Source of the DNA: Pseudomonas sp. NFIX28
GTDB taxonomy: Bacteria; Pseudomonadota; Gammaproteobacteria; Pseudomonadales; Pseudomonadaceae
Assembly: GCF_900107395.1 (NCBI RefSeq)
Contig: NZ_FNPW01000002.1
Coordinates: 186,001-250,000 of the forward strand
Direction of reading: 5' to 3'
Length of the DNA stretch: 64,000 bases
Shown here: piece by piece, positions 35,942 through 45,033 of the stretch
Numbering within the stretch: the first letter of the stretch is position 1
How the letters are laid out: every line of letters starts with the position of its first letter
Position numbers and translations under genes: made by a program
The notes under the pieces: model-generated
The model's input: the letters and a program-made list of their open reading frames with translations, nothing else
Databases searched by the model: none
What the model was told of the DNA's origin: nothing

Positions 35942-36834
35942 GCGAGCTCCCAGTTCCAGCGGCTCTCGGCCACGGCGTCATGGGCGTGCAGGCTTTCGGC
36001 GTGCACCACGCGTACCTGGAAGGCGCGGATGCCAGGCGTGCGTTGCAATGCCAGGTTCAGGCGGCGCGCGGCGTCTTCACAGAACATCAGGTTTTGCCCG
36101 TTGGCCAGGGCGAAGGCTTGTTCGTCGGCGCGTTTCACCGCGGTTTGCACGGCAGTGCCGAGGGCGGCTTCGGCGTCGTTGATCGCCGCCATCAGCGGTA
36201 GCTCGTCGAGAAAATCATCCAGGCGCAGCTGCAGTTGCGCGCTGCTGCGTTGGCTGTGGGGCGTGGCGACTATGCCTTTGGAGGAGCCGAGCCAGGTCAG
36301 TACGTCTTCATGCTGCAGCGGCCGATTGGCGAAATCATCGATGAATTGCTGCTGAATCAGCTGCCTGGAAAGCGCGGCGGAGCAGGGGCACGTCGAGGAA
36401 TAAGGCACCTCGATTTTTAGTTCCACGTGGAACACTGCGTTTTTCAGACGCGCTTCGATGCTCACCGGATAGCTTTTCCAGCCGGCCAATGGGCTGATCA
36501 AGGCCGGGCGTTTCAGCAGCAGATCGGCATGGATTCGCAGGTAGGCGCTGCTCGACAAACCGTCGTGGCTGTCGAGGAAACGTTGCAGCAAACGGCGCAT
36601 CAGGGCTGGGGTGAGGTTTTCCTGTTCGAGCATTTCCAGTGCCAGATACAGGCGCGACATATGAATGCCGCGGGCTTCGCCGTCGTCGAGACTGACGCCG
36701 GCATCCGCTGTTGCGCCAATCCGCTGGCCATCAAACAACACAGGTAAGGCAATGCCGCACATGCCCACCCACTCAAGGGGCAGGGCCTGGCGTGCGGCCT
36801 GCGCGGCGATATCCGGCAGAGTCAGCGCATTCAT
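35938..36834 (-). CDS. folE2: GTP cyclohydrolase FolE2 (type IB)
   Basis: 298 residues from ATG 36834 (MNALTLPDIAAQ); an ATG at 36846 is possible. FolE2 (FolEB) makes dihydroneopterin triphosphate for folate synthesis and, unlike FolE, does not need zinc. Family marks are VGMCGIALPV, the Cys-containing PYSSTCPCSAALSRQ near residue 150, and ANGQNLMFCEDAAR near 248. A Zur box at 36864-36883 lies just upstream, shared with the amidase gene. It leads the operon folE2-ABC-hisI2-CA-pyrQ-thrS2. In PAO1 the orthologue is PA5539. Confidence 0.93.
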   Translation of the reverse strand: MNALTLPDIAAQAARQALPLEWVGMCGIALPVLFDGQRIGATADAGVSLDDGEARGIHMSRLYLALEMLEQENLTPALMRRLLQRFLDSHDGLSSSAYLRIHADLLLKRPALISPLAGWKSYPVSIEARLKNAVFHVELKIEVPYSSTCPCSAALSRQLIQQQFIDDFANRPLQHEDVLTWLGSSKGIVATPHSQRSSAQLQLRLDDFLDELPLMAAINDAEAALGTAVQTAVKRADEQAFALANGQNLMFCEDAARRLNLALQRTPGIRAFQVRVVHAESLHAHDAVAESRWNWELA

Positions 36835-36863
36835 GGGCAGGTCCATCGTTGGAAACAATTCGC

Positions 36864-36883
36864 CATGTTATATTATAACAATG
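36864..36883. promoter_or_regulatory. Zur box in the folE2/amidase divergent promoter
   Basis: CATGTTATATTATAACAATG contains GTTATA-T-TATAAC at 36867-36879, a perfect 6+6 inverted repeat with one central base. This is the core of the gammaproteobacterial Zur consensus (GAAATGTTATA-N-TATAACATTTC). It lies 30 bases from the folE2 start and 82 from the amidase start, so one site may repress both directions when zinc is sufficient. Confidence 0.88.
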
Positions 36884-36964
36884 CAGTCGATGAAACCTTT
36901 TTCCTGAACGTTTTTTCACCAAGCCTTATCGAGTACGGAAGCTCCTCAATCTGCGGTGTAAGTC

Positions 36965-38173
36965 ATGCACAGACGTCAATTGCTCAACCTGTTGCTGGCC
37001 AGTGCGGTCCTGATTCTGCCGTTGGGGGTTTGCGCCACCCAGGTTCGCAACCTGCGGTTATGGAATTCGGCCGACAAGCTGCGCCTGGTGCTCGACCTGA
37101 GTGGGCCGGTGCAATACAAGACGTTTTCTCTCAGCGCCCCGGAGCGGCTGATCATCGACCTTCGTGGCGCGCAGCTCAGCGGCGATTTCAGCCAGCTGGC
37201 CCTGGCCAACACGCCGATTCGTTCGATCCGTTCCGGGCACCTTGGCCAGGGCGATACGCGGATCGTCCTCGACCTCGTCGAGCCGCTGCGGCTCGACAGC
37301 TTCTTGCTGCCGCCCCAGGACGGCCAGGGCCACCGCCTGGTGCTGGACCTGAGCAACGCCGTTCGTGCCCCGCAGCCGGTTGCCGCGCCTGTGTTGCCCC
37401 GTGAAACAGCGTCGGACCGGGCACACCCCAAGCGCGACATCATCGTTGTGGTCGACCCGGGCCACGGCGGCAAGGACCCGGGCGCGGTCGGTGCCCGTGG
37501 CGAACGGGAAAAGGATGTGGTGCTGGCGATCGCCCAACTGCTGGCCAAGCGGCTGAAGCGCGAGAAGGGCTTCGATGTGAAGCTGGTGCGCAACGACGAT
37601 TTCTTCGTGCCGCTGCGCAAGCGGGTGGAGATCGCCCGCAAGCACAAAGCCGACATGTTCATCTCGGTGCACGCTGATGCGGCGCCGCGCCTGACCGCGT
37701 CCGGGGCGTCGGTGTACGCGTTGTCCGAAGGCGGCGCGACCTCGGCCACGGCGCGTTTCATGGCGCAGCGGGAGAACGGCGCCGACCTGTTGGGCGCCAC
37801 CAGCCTGCTCAATCTGAAAGACAAGGACCCGATGCTCGCCGGGGTGATTCTCGACATGTCGATGAACGCGACCATCGCCGCCAGCCTGCAGTTGGGCAGC
37901 ACCGTGCTGGGCAGCTTGGCCGGCATCACCACGCTGCATCAGAAGCGCGTGGAGCAGGCCGGTTTCGCGGTGCTCAAATCCCCCGACGTGCCTTCGATCC
38001 TGGTGGAGACCGGCTTCATCTCCAACAGCCGCGACAGCCAGCGCCTGGTCACCGCCCGGCACCAGCAGGCGATCGCCGACGGGCTGTTCGCCGGTTTGCA
38101 GAGCTACTTCCAGAAGAACCCACCGATAAACAGCTACCTGGCCTGGTTGCAGGAACAAAAGACCCAAGCCTGA
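36965..38173 (+). CDS. amiA: N-acetylmuramoyl-L-alanine amidase (AMIN + Amidase_3)
   Basis: 402 residues. A signal peptide (MHRRQLLNLLLASAVLILPLGVCA) is followed by an AMIN domain (about 28-130) that targets the enzyme to the septum, then a linker and a zinc amidase domain starting IIVVVDPGHGGKDPGAVG (about 162). The zinc ligands are His in DPGHGG, Glu in GAVGARGERE and His in FISVHADAAP; the catalytic Glu is in ILVETGFISN. It cleaves peptide from glycan in the periplasm. Name from PA5538; divergent from folE2 and under the same Zur box. It is a zinc enzyme, so it is probably a replacement or salvage paralogue. Confidence 0.88.
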   Translation: MHRRQLLNLLLASAVLILPLGVCATQVRNLRLWNSADKLRLVLDLSGPVQYKTFSLSAPERLIIDLRGAQLSGDFSQLALANTPIRSIRSGHLGQGDTRIVLDLVEPLRLDSFLLPPQDGQGHRLVLDLSNAVRAPQPVAAPVLPRETASDRAHPKRDIIVVVDPGHGGKDPGAVGARGEREKDVVLAIAQLLAKRLKREKGFDVKLVRNDDFFVPLRKRVEIARKHKADMFISVHADAAPRLTASGASVYALSEGGATSATARFMAQRENGADLLGATSLLNLKDKDPMLAGVILDMSMNATIAASLQLGSTVLGSLAGITTLHQKRVEQAGFAVLKSPDVPSILVETGFISNSRDSQRLVTARHQQAIADGLFAGLQSYFQKNPPINSYLAWLQEQKTQA

Positions 38174-38702
38174 CCCCACCGCACGTCCGTAGGAGCACAG
38201 CTTGCGTGCGAAAAAGGCGCCGTGGTGTATCAGCCTGACGGCGTCAACATTCATCGCGGGCAAGCCTCGCTCCTACGAGGCCGCACGTCCGTAGGAGCAC
38301 AGCTTGCGTGCGAAGAGAGCGCTGCGGTGTACCTGGCTGACCGCGTCAACGTTCATCGCGGGCGAGCCTCGCTCCTACGAGGCCGCAGGTCCGTAGGAGC
38401 ACAGCTTGCGTGCGAAGAGGGCGCTGCGGTGTATCTGGCTGACCGCGCGACATTCATCGCGGGCAAGCCTCGCTCCTACGAGGCCGCACGTCCGTAGGAG
38501 CACAGCTTGCGTGCGAAAAAGGCGCTGCGGTGTACCTGGCTGACCGCGTCAACGTTCATCGCGGGCAAGCCTCGCTCCTACGAGGCCGCAGGTCCGTAGG
38601 AGCACAGCCTTGCGTGCGAAAAAGGCGCTGCGGTGTATCTGGCTGACCGCGCGACGTTCATCGCGGGCAAGCCTCGCTCCTACGGGGTGGATTTGTTTTT
38701 GC
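38174..38702. other. Gene-free stretch occupied by the REP tandem array
   Basis: 529 bases between the amidase stop and the divergent small exported protein. Apart from the array at 38189-38684 there is only a short TTTGTTTTTGC tail at 38692-38703. The frame open through the array (38222-38497 plus) codes for nothing recognisable and follows the repeat. Confidence 0.7.
38189..38684. repeat. Five-unit tandem array of REP doublets, family B
   Basis: Each unit of 101-102 bases begins GTAGGAGCACAGCTTGCGTGCG and ends GCGGGCAAGCCTCGCTCCTAC, so each is an inverted REP pair. Units begin at 38189, 38291, 38393, 38494 and 38596. The internal part (about 55 bases, including GCTGACCGCG and TTCATCGCGGGC) is nearly identical between units; the differences are a few substitutions and one inserted base in unit 5. 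Confidence 0.92.
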
Positions 38703-39083
38703 TTAGCAGCCGCTGATTCGGCTGCAGGTGAACGTGGCGCTGCTGCCGCCGGAGCTGGAAAAACGGTTGCGGGTGGTCCAGCCGATGCGCTGGCTGTAGC
38801 CCACCCAGGCCTCGCCGTCGGAAGCCAGGCCAGTGAAGAAGGTCAGCTGGCCGTAGCGGCTGTTGGTCTGCGCCCAATAACGTTTGCCGGCCACTTCGAA
38901 CCCCCGCAGATAGGTGGTGCTGCCCGCGGCCGCGACGCTGTAGGCGTTGCCTTCGGGGTCCACGCAGGCCAGCAGGTTGGCGCTGCGGGTGCAGGTGGCC
39001 AGGGCACTGGGGACTTGCCCGATGGCAGTGTCCGCAAGCAGCAGGGACAGGCTCAGCAGCGTGTATTTCAAGGCGTGGCGCAT
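38703..39083 (-). CDS. Small exported protein of the Zur island
   Basis: 126 residues from ATG 39083 (MRHALKYTLLSLSLLLADTAIG), a clear signal peptide. The mature protein has a pattern of aromatic and Gly/Ser-rich beta-like stretches (GNAYSVAAAGSTTYLRGF, RYWAQTNSRYGQL) and four Cys (CTRSANLLAC, FTCSRISGC) that could form two disulfides. No domain recognised. Its position between amidase and dksA2, with a Zur box 75 bases upstream, matches PA5537, a hypothetical protein in PAO1, and suggests zinc-responsive expression. Confidence 0.75.
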   Translation of the reverse strand: MRHALKYTLLSLSLLLADTAIGQVPSALATCTRSANLLACVDPEGNAYSVAAAGSTTYLRGFEVAGKRYWAQTNSRYGQLTFFTGLASDGEAWVGYSQRIGWTTRNRFSSSGGSSATFTCSRISGC

Positions 39084-39157
39084 GGGCTTTCTCGGCAAGG
39101 GACGCTCAAGCATCCCGCCCTTCGTCGCGGGCGGCAAGAGAGGGTTGGCTTATTTGC

Positions 39158-39176
39158 ATTGTTATACTATAACATT
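39158..39176. promoter_or_regulatory. Zur box between the small exported protein and dksA2
   Basis: ATTGTTATACTATAACATT contains GTTATA-C-TATAAC at 39161-39173, a perfect 6+6 inverted repeat like the one at 36867. It lies 29 bases before the dksA2 ATG and 75 from the divergent start. It is the second and last strong match to the Zur pattern that I find in the island. Confidence 0.88.
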
Positions 39177-39204
39177 AAATAAAGCCTGACCCGTGACTCC
39201 CGCC

Positions 39205-39624
39205 ATGACCGAACGCCGCATCACTGAAGCGCAACTCCTCGCCCAGCCCGAGGCGGACTACATGAACGACCTCCAGCAGGCCTATTTCCGTGAGCTGCTG
39301 CTGGCCCAGCGCGCCGAGCTGCAAGAACGCATCGACGGCGAATTCGAGGTGTTGCGCGAGCAGGAGCCCCACAGCGACCCCGCCGATATCGGCAGCGCCG
39401 AGGAGCAGCGCCAGTGGCAACTACGCCTGCTGGAGCGGGAAAAGAAGCTGCTGGACAAGATCGACGAAGCCCTCGAGCTCCTGGCCCGAGGCGAATACGG
39501 CTGGTGCCGGGAAACCAGCGAGGCCATCGGCCTCAGGCGCTTGCTGCTGCGGCCCACCGCCACCTTGTGTATCGAAGCCAAAGAACGCCAAGAGCTGCGC
39601 GAACGCCATCAACGGGCGATTTGA
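39205..39624 (+). CDS. dksA2: DksA2, zinc-independent RNA polymerase-binding regulator
   Basis: 139 residues from ATG 39205 (a GTG at 39193 would add four). DksA proteins enter the secondary channel of RNA polymerase and, with ppGpp, control rRNA and amino-acid promoters. The coiled coil covers about 30-100 with the acidic tip HSDPADIGSAEEQ. The C-terminal zinc-finger region has only two of four cysteines: WCRETSEAIGLRR and TLCIEAKERQ, the second of each pair being Thr and Ala. That is the hallmark of DksA2, which functions without zinc. It sits directly behind a Zur box and in front of the COG0523 GTPase. Confidence 0.93.
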   Translation: MTERRITEAQLLAQPEADYMNDLQQAYFRELLLAQRAELQERIDGEFEVLREQEPHSDPADIGSAEEQRQWQLRLLEREKKLLDKIDEALELLARGEYGWCRETSEAIGLRRLLLRPTATLCIEAKERQELRERHQRAI

Positions 39625-39657
39625 CCCAGCCACCCAGCCCCCGATGAGGACCACCTG

Positions 39658-40865
<1,208 letters not shown>

Positions 40866-40866
<1 letters not shown>

Positions 40867-41564
40867 TGCACTACCGACCGTTGCCCCCCGCAGGAGCGAG
40901 CGTGCTGGCGAAAAAATACCTGCCGCCAATCGCGCCGAAACCGACACGCCGCCAATCGTCCGGCCCGGCTCCCATCGTGCTCGCCGACATCCTGGACGAC
41001 GAGGTCAACCTGGCCCTGTGGCAGCGCCAGTTGCCGGCGCATATCGCCGATTTCGGTGCCTTGCTGCTGTCGCTGGACGAACCGTTGGCCGAGTCGCTGT
41101 CGCTGGAACTTGCCACTGAAGACGCCGAGCCGAACCTGCGGGGCCTGGCTTCCGGCTTCAGCGATCTGCAGGGCTACGACGGCTTTATCGCCGATGTCGC
41201 CTGGCTGGTCAGCGCCTTTGCCTGCCTGCTGGGCGCCAAGCGTGTCGGCCTGCGCCTGCGGGTGCTGGATAAGGCCATGTGCCCGCGTTTTCATGTCGAC
41301 CATGTGCCGGTGCGGCTGATCACCACCTATGCCGGGGCAGGCAGCCAATGGTTGCGCGAGGGCGCGATGGATCGCCGGCAACTGGGCCAGGCCGAGGCCG
41401 AACCCACGGATGGCACGCTGATCCAGCAGATCGCCAGCGGCGAGGTGGCCCTGTTCAAGGGCGAGAAATGGCTGGGCAACGAGGGCTGCGGCCTGATCCA
41501 CCGCTCGCCGCAACCGGCCCCCGGCGAGCGCCGGCTGATCCTCACCCTGGACTGGCTCGGCTGA
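40866..41564 (+). CDS. DUF1826 domain-containing protein
   Basis: 232 residues; the ATG overlaps the zigA stop (TGATG). Conserved DUF1826 blocks include FGALLLSLDEPLAE, FACLLGAKRVGLRLRVL, CPRFHVDHVPVRLITTY, EVALFKGEKWLGNEGCGLIHRSP. The Cys and His residues CPRFHVDH and CGLIHRS form a possible metal site. Function not established; its partnership with ZigA in Zur-controlled loci (PA5534) suggests a client or cofactor of that GTPase. Confidence 0.87.
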
Positions 41565-41565
41565 C

Positions 41566-41661
41566 CCGCTGCCGCAGGCTGCGATCGGCTCCGCAGGAGA
41601 CGTGCTCTTGAGGCCCTCGGAAGGCGCTGCGCGCCTTATCGCAGCCTGCGGCAGCGGCTAC
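41566..41661. repeat. REP doublet, family A
   Basis: Left arm CCGCTGCCGCAGGCTGCGATC right after the DUF1826 stop and right arm CGCAGCCTGCGGCAGCGGCTAC. Situated between DUF1826 and the second COG0523 gene. Confidence 0.8.
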
Positions 41662-41723
41662 GGGAATTTCGCTGCCGCGGGTTAGCGCGTAGGATCAATG
41701 ACCCCTTTGCGAGCGCTTCATCC

Positions 41724-42686
41724 ATGCTGCAGAACATCCCCACCCACGTCATCGCCGGCCCCCTCGGCGCGGGCAAGACCAGCCTGATCCAGCAGCTGTT
41801 GGCGCAGCGTCCGGCCCATGAGCGCTGGGCGGTGCTGATCAACGAGTTCGGCCAGATCGGCCTGGACGCGGCGCTGCTGGCCCGGGACGAAGACGGTATC
41901 GCCCTGGGCGAAGTGGCCGGCGGCTGCCTGTGCTGTGTCAACGGCGCGCCGTTCCAGGTAGGCCTGGGGCGGCTGCTGCGCAAGGCCCGGCCAGACCGTC
42001 TGTTTATCGAACCTTCCGGGCTGGGGCACCCGGCGCAGTTGCTCCAGCAATTGCGCGAGGCGCCCTGGCAAGGCGTGCTGGCCGTGCAACCTTGCGTGCT
42101 GGTGCTCGATGCCCAGGCCCTGGCGGCCGGCAAACCGCTGCCGCAGGCCCAGCAGGAAGCGCTGCCCAGTGCCGGCTTGTTGCTGCTGAACAAGAATGAA
42201 GGGCTCGACGCCGCGCAGCGCCAGGGCATTGTCGAGCGATTGCCGGCCTGTCCGCTGTTCTGGACCACCCGGGCGGCCTTGCCGCTGGAGCGTTTACCCG
42301 GCGTGGACGTTCGCGCCGGGGCTGCGGAGCAGGCGTTCGAGGTGCCCAAGGGATTGGCGCAGTTGCCGGCAGTCTGGAGCGATCCGGCCCAGCCCATCTG
42401 CCTGAGCCAGGCCCAGGAAGGCGGCTGGAGCATCGGTTGGCGCTGGCACCCGAATCGGATATTCGAAGTCCGGCGCGTCGAACACTGGCTGGCGAACCTT
42501 GATTGGCGCCGGGCCAAGATGGTGATCCATGGCGCCGATGGCTGGGTCTCGGGCAACGCCCTGGATAACGCCGCGCTGCACTGGCAAGCCAGCGAATGGC
42601 GCCGCGATTCCCGTATCGAATTGATCTTCAGCGAGCCGCAGGACGTGGCCACCCTGCAACAGTCTCTGGCCGGGTGCTGCCAATAA
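41724..42686 (+). CDS. Second COG0523 GTPase (YjiA-like)
   Basis: 320 residues. Walker A IAGPLGAGKTSLIQQL (about 10-25), the CxCC motif GGCLCCVNGAPFQVGL (about 70), RLFIEPSGLGHP and the specificity motif LLLNKNEGLD, where the usual NKxD is NKNE. The C-terminal part is the CobW_C domain (GWRWHPNRIFEVRRVEHWLANLDWRRAKM). It is shorter and quite different from the zigA product (about 320 against 402), so it belongs to a different COG0523 subgroup. There is no strong Zur box in its own upstream; only the REP at 41566 and a short gap. Confidence 0.85.
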   Translation: MLQNIPTHVIAGPLGAGKTSLIQQLLAQRPAHERWAVLINEFGQIGLDAALLARDEDGIALGEVAGGCLCCVNGAPFQVGLGRLLRKARPDRLFIEPSGLGHPAQLLQQLREAPWQGVLAVQPCVLVLDAQALAAGKPLPQAQQEALPSAGLLLLNKNEGLDAAQRQGIVERLPACPLFWTTRAALPLERLPGVDVRAGAAEQAFEVPKGLAQLPAVWSDPAQPICLSQAQEGGWSIGWRWHPNRIFEVRRVEHWLANLDWRRAKMVIHGADGWVSGNALDNAALHWQASEWRRDSRIELIFSEPQDVATLQQSLAGCCQ

Positions 42687-42702
42687 TCCAACCCCTGCTT
42701 CT

Positions 42703-42803
42703 GTAGGAGCGAGGCTTGCCCGCGATAGCCGCGAAGCGGCGTTTTTTCCTGGCAAAACGCGTCATCGTTGACGATTTTTTCGCGGGCAAGCCTCGCTCCT
42801 ACG
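42703..42803. repeat. REP doublet, family B
   Basis: GTAGGAGCGAGGCTTGCCCGCGA left arm and TCGCGGGCAAGCCTCGCTCCTAC right arm. Between the COG0523 gene and the DUF3301 gene, which converge. Confidence 0.85.
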
Positions 42804-42823
42804 GATTGCATAGGTGGTTGGTG

Positions 42824-43219
42824 TTACTTGCTGCGGCCTTCGCGCCATTGGCTCAGTTCGATCACTTCGGCGCTGTGTGTCGGCACGGGAGGGGGCGCTG
42901 GCGTTGCAATCGGGTAGGGCGCCAGCTCGATCTGCGCGCTGTGGGCGCCGAACTGGGTGATGGTCCCGGCATGGCGGGTTTCGCCGGTGACGGTGAATTC
43001 GAAGGCGTAGACCCGGGCCAAGCGCCGCCGGCCGCTGCCATCCCTGACAAAACCGATGCGCTTCAACGCCACGGCGCCGTCCAGCAGCTCGATATCGAGC
43101 CGCGCGCAATGCTGCTTGACCCTCTCCAGCGCCCGCTCGCGCAGGCCGTGGTTGTGCCATAGCCAGGCGGCGCCGGTCGCCAGCAGCATCAGCACGAAAA
43201 TGTTTCCAAGGGTCAGCAT
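42824..43219 (-). CDS. DUF3301 domain-containing protein
   Basis: 131 residues from ATG 43219. One N-terminal membrane helix (MLTLGNIFVLMLLATGAAWLW) is followed by a cytoplasmic or periplasmic DUF3301 domain: HNHGLRERALERVKQHCARLDIELLDGAVALKRIGFVRDG and RVYAFEFTVTGETRHAGTI. A Pro/Thr-rich tail ends in ELSQWREGRSK. Function unknown; divergent from pdxY as in PAO1. Confidence 0.8.
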   Translation of the reverse strand: MLTLGNIFVLMLLATGAAWLWHNHGLRERALERVKQHCARLDIELLDGAVALKRIGFVRDGSGRRRLARVYAFEFTVTGETRHAGTITQFGAHSAQIELAPYPIATPAPPPVPTHSAEVIELSQWREGRSK

Positions 43220-43335
43220 GAGGTGCGCTCCAACGAAGTCGCACCAGCTTAACTGCGTCTTCGGTCTGTCGTACAGGTTGCGTTTAGTCGCATACTGCGC
43301 GGCTCGAATTTCAATCGTTTTACGGAATGACCCGA

Positions 43336-44208
43336 ATGAAACGCACACCTCATCTGCTCGCGATCCAGTCCCATGTGGTCTTCGGCCATGCCGGCAACAG
43401 CGCCGCGGTGTTCCCCATGCAGCGGGTCGGGGTGAACGTCTGGCCGCTCAATACCGTGCAGTTCTCCAACCACACGCAATACGGCCAGTGGGCCGGTGAA
43501 GTGCTGTCGCCGCATCAGATTCCGGAGCTGGTGGAAGGCATTGCCGCCATCGGCGAGCTGGGCAACTGCGATGCGGTGCTGTCCGGCTACCTGGGCAGCG
43601 CGGCGCAGGGGCGGGCGATCCTCAGTGGCGTGGCGCGGATCAAGGCGACCAACCCCAAGACCCTGTACCTGTGCGACCCGGTGATGGGCCACCCGGAAAA
43701 GGGTTGCAGCGTGCCCCAGGAAGTCAGCGATTTCCTGCTGGAAGAGGCGGCGGCCGTGGCGGATTTCCTCTGCCCCAACCAGCTGGAGCTGGACAGCTTC
43801 GCCGGGCGCAAGCCGCAGTCACTGTTCGACTGCCTGGCCATGGCCCGGGCGCTGTTGGCCCGCGGCCCGAAAGCCGTGCTGGTCAAGCACCTGGATTACC
43901 CGGGCAAGCTGCCGGATGGCTTCGAGATGTTGCTGGTGACCGCCGAAGGCAGTTGGCACCTGCGTCGGCCGCTGCTGGCATTCCCGCGCCAGCCGGTGGG
44001 CGTGGGCGACCTGACCTCGGGCCTGTTCCTGGCCCGGGTGCTGCTGGGCGACAGCCTGGTGGCGGCGTTCGAATTCGCCGCCGCGGCGGTGCATGAAGTG
44101 CTGCTGGAAACCCAGGCCTGCGCCAGCTACGAGCTGCAACTGATACGGGCCCAGGACCGCATCACCCATCCGCGCGTGCGGTTCGAGGCGGTGCCGATCG
44201 ATCTGTGA
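43336..44208 (+). CDS. pdxY: Pyridoxal kinase PdxY
   Basis: 290 residues from ATG 43336 (GGA nine bases upstream; an ATG at 43327 would add three residues). Phosphorylates pyridoxal to PLP in the salvage pathway. Ribokinase-like fold: [22 protein letters not shown] (about 8-29, substrate pocket), [25 protein letters not shown] and the C-terminal G-x-G-D motif [19 protein letters not shown] with catalytic Asp near residue 223. The usual length is about 287. Confidence 0.92.
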   Translation: MKRTPHLLAIQSHVVFGHAGNSAAVFPMQRVGVNVWPLNTVQFSNHTQYGQWAGEVLSPHQIPELVEGIAAIGELGNCDAVLSGYLGSAAQGRAILSGVARIKATNPKTLYLCDPVMGHPEKGCSVPQEVSDFLLEEAAAVADFLCPNQLELDSFAGRKPQSLFDCLAMARALLARGPKAVLVKHLDYPGKLPDGFEMLLVTAEGSWHLRRPLLAFPRQPVGVGDLTSGLFLARVLLGDSLVAAFEFAAAAVHEVLLETQACASYELQLIRAQDRITHPRVRFEAVPIDL

Positions 44209-44232
44209 TGGGTGCGGCCGCTTATGCGGCCT

Positions 44233-44282
44233 TATCGCGAGCAAGCTTCGCTCCTACGGGCAAGCGAGCCTGCTCGCGATGC
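44233..44282. repeat. REP element, family B (rearranged)
   Basis: TATCGCGAGCAAGCTTCGCTCCTAC followed by GAGCCTGCTCGCGA. Short REP pair between the convergent pdxY and thioesterase genes. Confidence 0.7.
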
Positions 44283-44286
44283 GCTG

Positions 44287-44769
44287 TCAGGCGTCGGCCT
44301 TGATTTCCTGATAGCGCTTTTCCAGCTCCTGGCGAATCTGCCGGCGTTGCTGGGCCTGGATGAAGCGCCGCTTGCCTTCGCTGGTTTCCGGTTGCAGTGG
44401 AGGCACGGCAGCGGGTTTGCGCTGGTCGTCCACCGCCACCATGGTGAAGAAGCAACTGTTGGTATGGCGCACCGAGCGCTCGCGGATGTTCTCGGTGACC
44501 ACCTTGATACCGACTTCCATCGAGGTATTGCCGGTGTAGTTGACCGAGGCCAGGAAGGTCACCAGTTCGCCGACATGGATCGGCTCGCGGAAGATCACCT
44601 GGTCCACCGACAGGGTCACCACATAGCGGCCGGCATAACGGCTGGCGCAGGCGTAGGCGACTTCGTCGAGGTACTTGAGCAGGGTGCCGCCGTGGACATT
44701 GCCTGAGAAATTGGCCATGTCAGGGGTCATCAATACCGTCATCGACAGCTGGGCGTTTCCGGGTTCCAT
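44287..44769 (-). CDS. Acyl-CoA thioesterase (hotdog fold, YciA-like)
   Basis: 160 residues. It has the hotdog domain motif MANFSGNVHGGTLLKYLDEVAYACASRYA (about 18-47) with the catalytic Asp in YLDE, then TLSVDQVIFREPIHVGELVTFLASVNYTG and NTSMEVGIKVVTENI. The length and motifs match YciA/BFIT-type thioesterases that hydrolyse short and medium acyl-CoAs. A C-terminal basic coil (RRFIQAQQRRQIRQELEKRYQEI) is characteristic of the Pseudomonas form. Confidence 0.9.
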   Translation of the reverse strand: MEPGNAQLSMTVLMTPDMANFSGNVHGGTLLKYLDEVAYACASRYAGRYVVTLSVDQVIFREPIHVGELVTFLASVNYTGNTSMEVGIKVVTENIRERSVRHTNSCFFTMVAVDDQRKPAAVPPLQPETSEGKRRFIQAQQRRQIRQELEKRYQEIKADA

Positions 44770-45033
44770 AGCACACTCACGGGATTAGGCAGGGGTTGCG
44801 GGGCGCACCTCTGCGGGTGCTTGGTCAGCGTTTCAAACCATCGATAACGGGACGCTGCGCCCGCGATCGCCGTCACGCGGCGGTCTATCTGTTTCCTTAT
44901 ATTGCATCGCCTTTTCGGCGCAAGTCGCGATGTTACCCTTCAAAAGCCCGTCGCAAGGGCCTTTCCCGCTGGCCGGCGGGCAGCGCAACGATCTGCGCCG
45001 CCCGCAATGACACGACCCCAAGGAGCCCACGCC

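Noticed and set aside
38222..38497. Open frame with internal repeats (VNIHRGQASLLRGR)
   Set aside because: It is only the translation of the tandem REP array; the repeats are DNA repeats.
38189..38684. Possible CRISPR array
   Set aside because: The 102-base units are REP doublets with conserved, not variable, inner sequences, and no cas gene is nearby.
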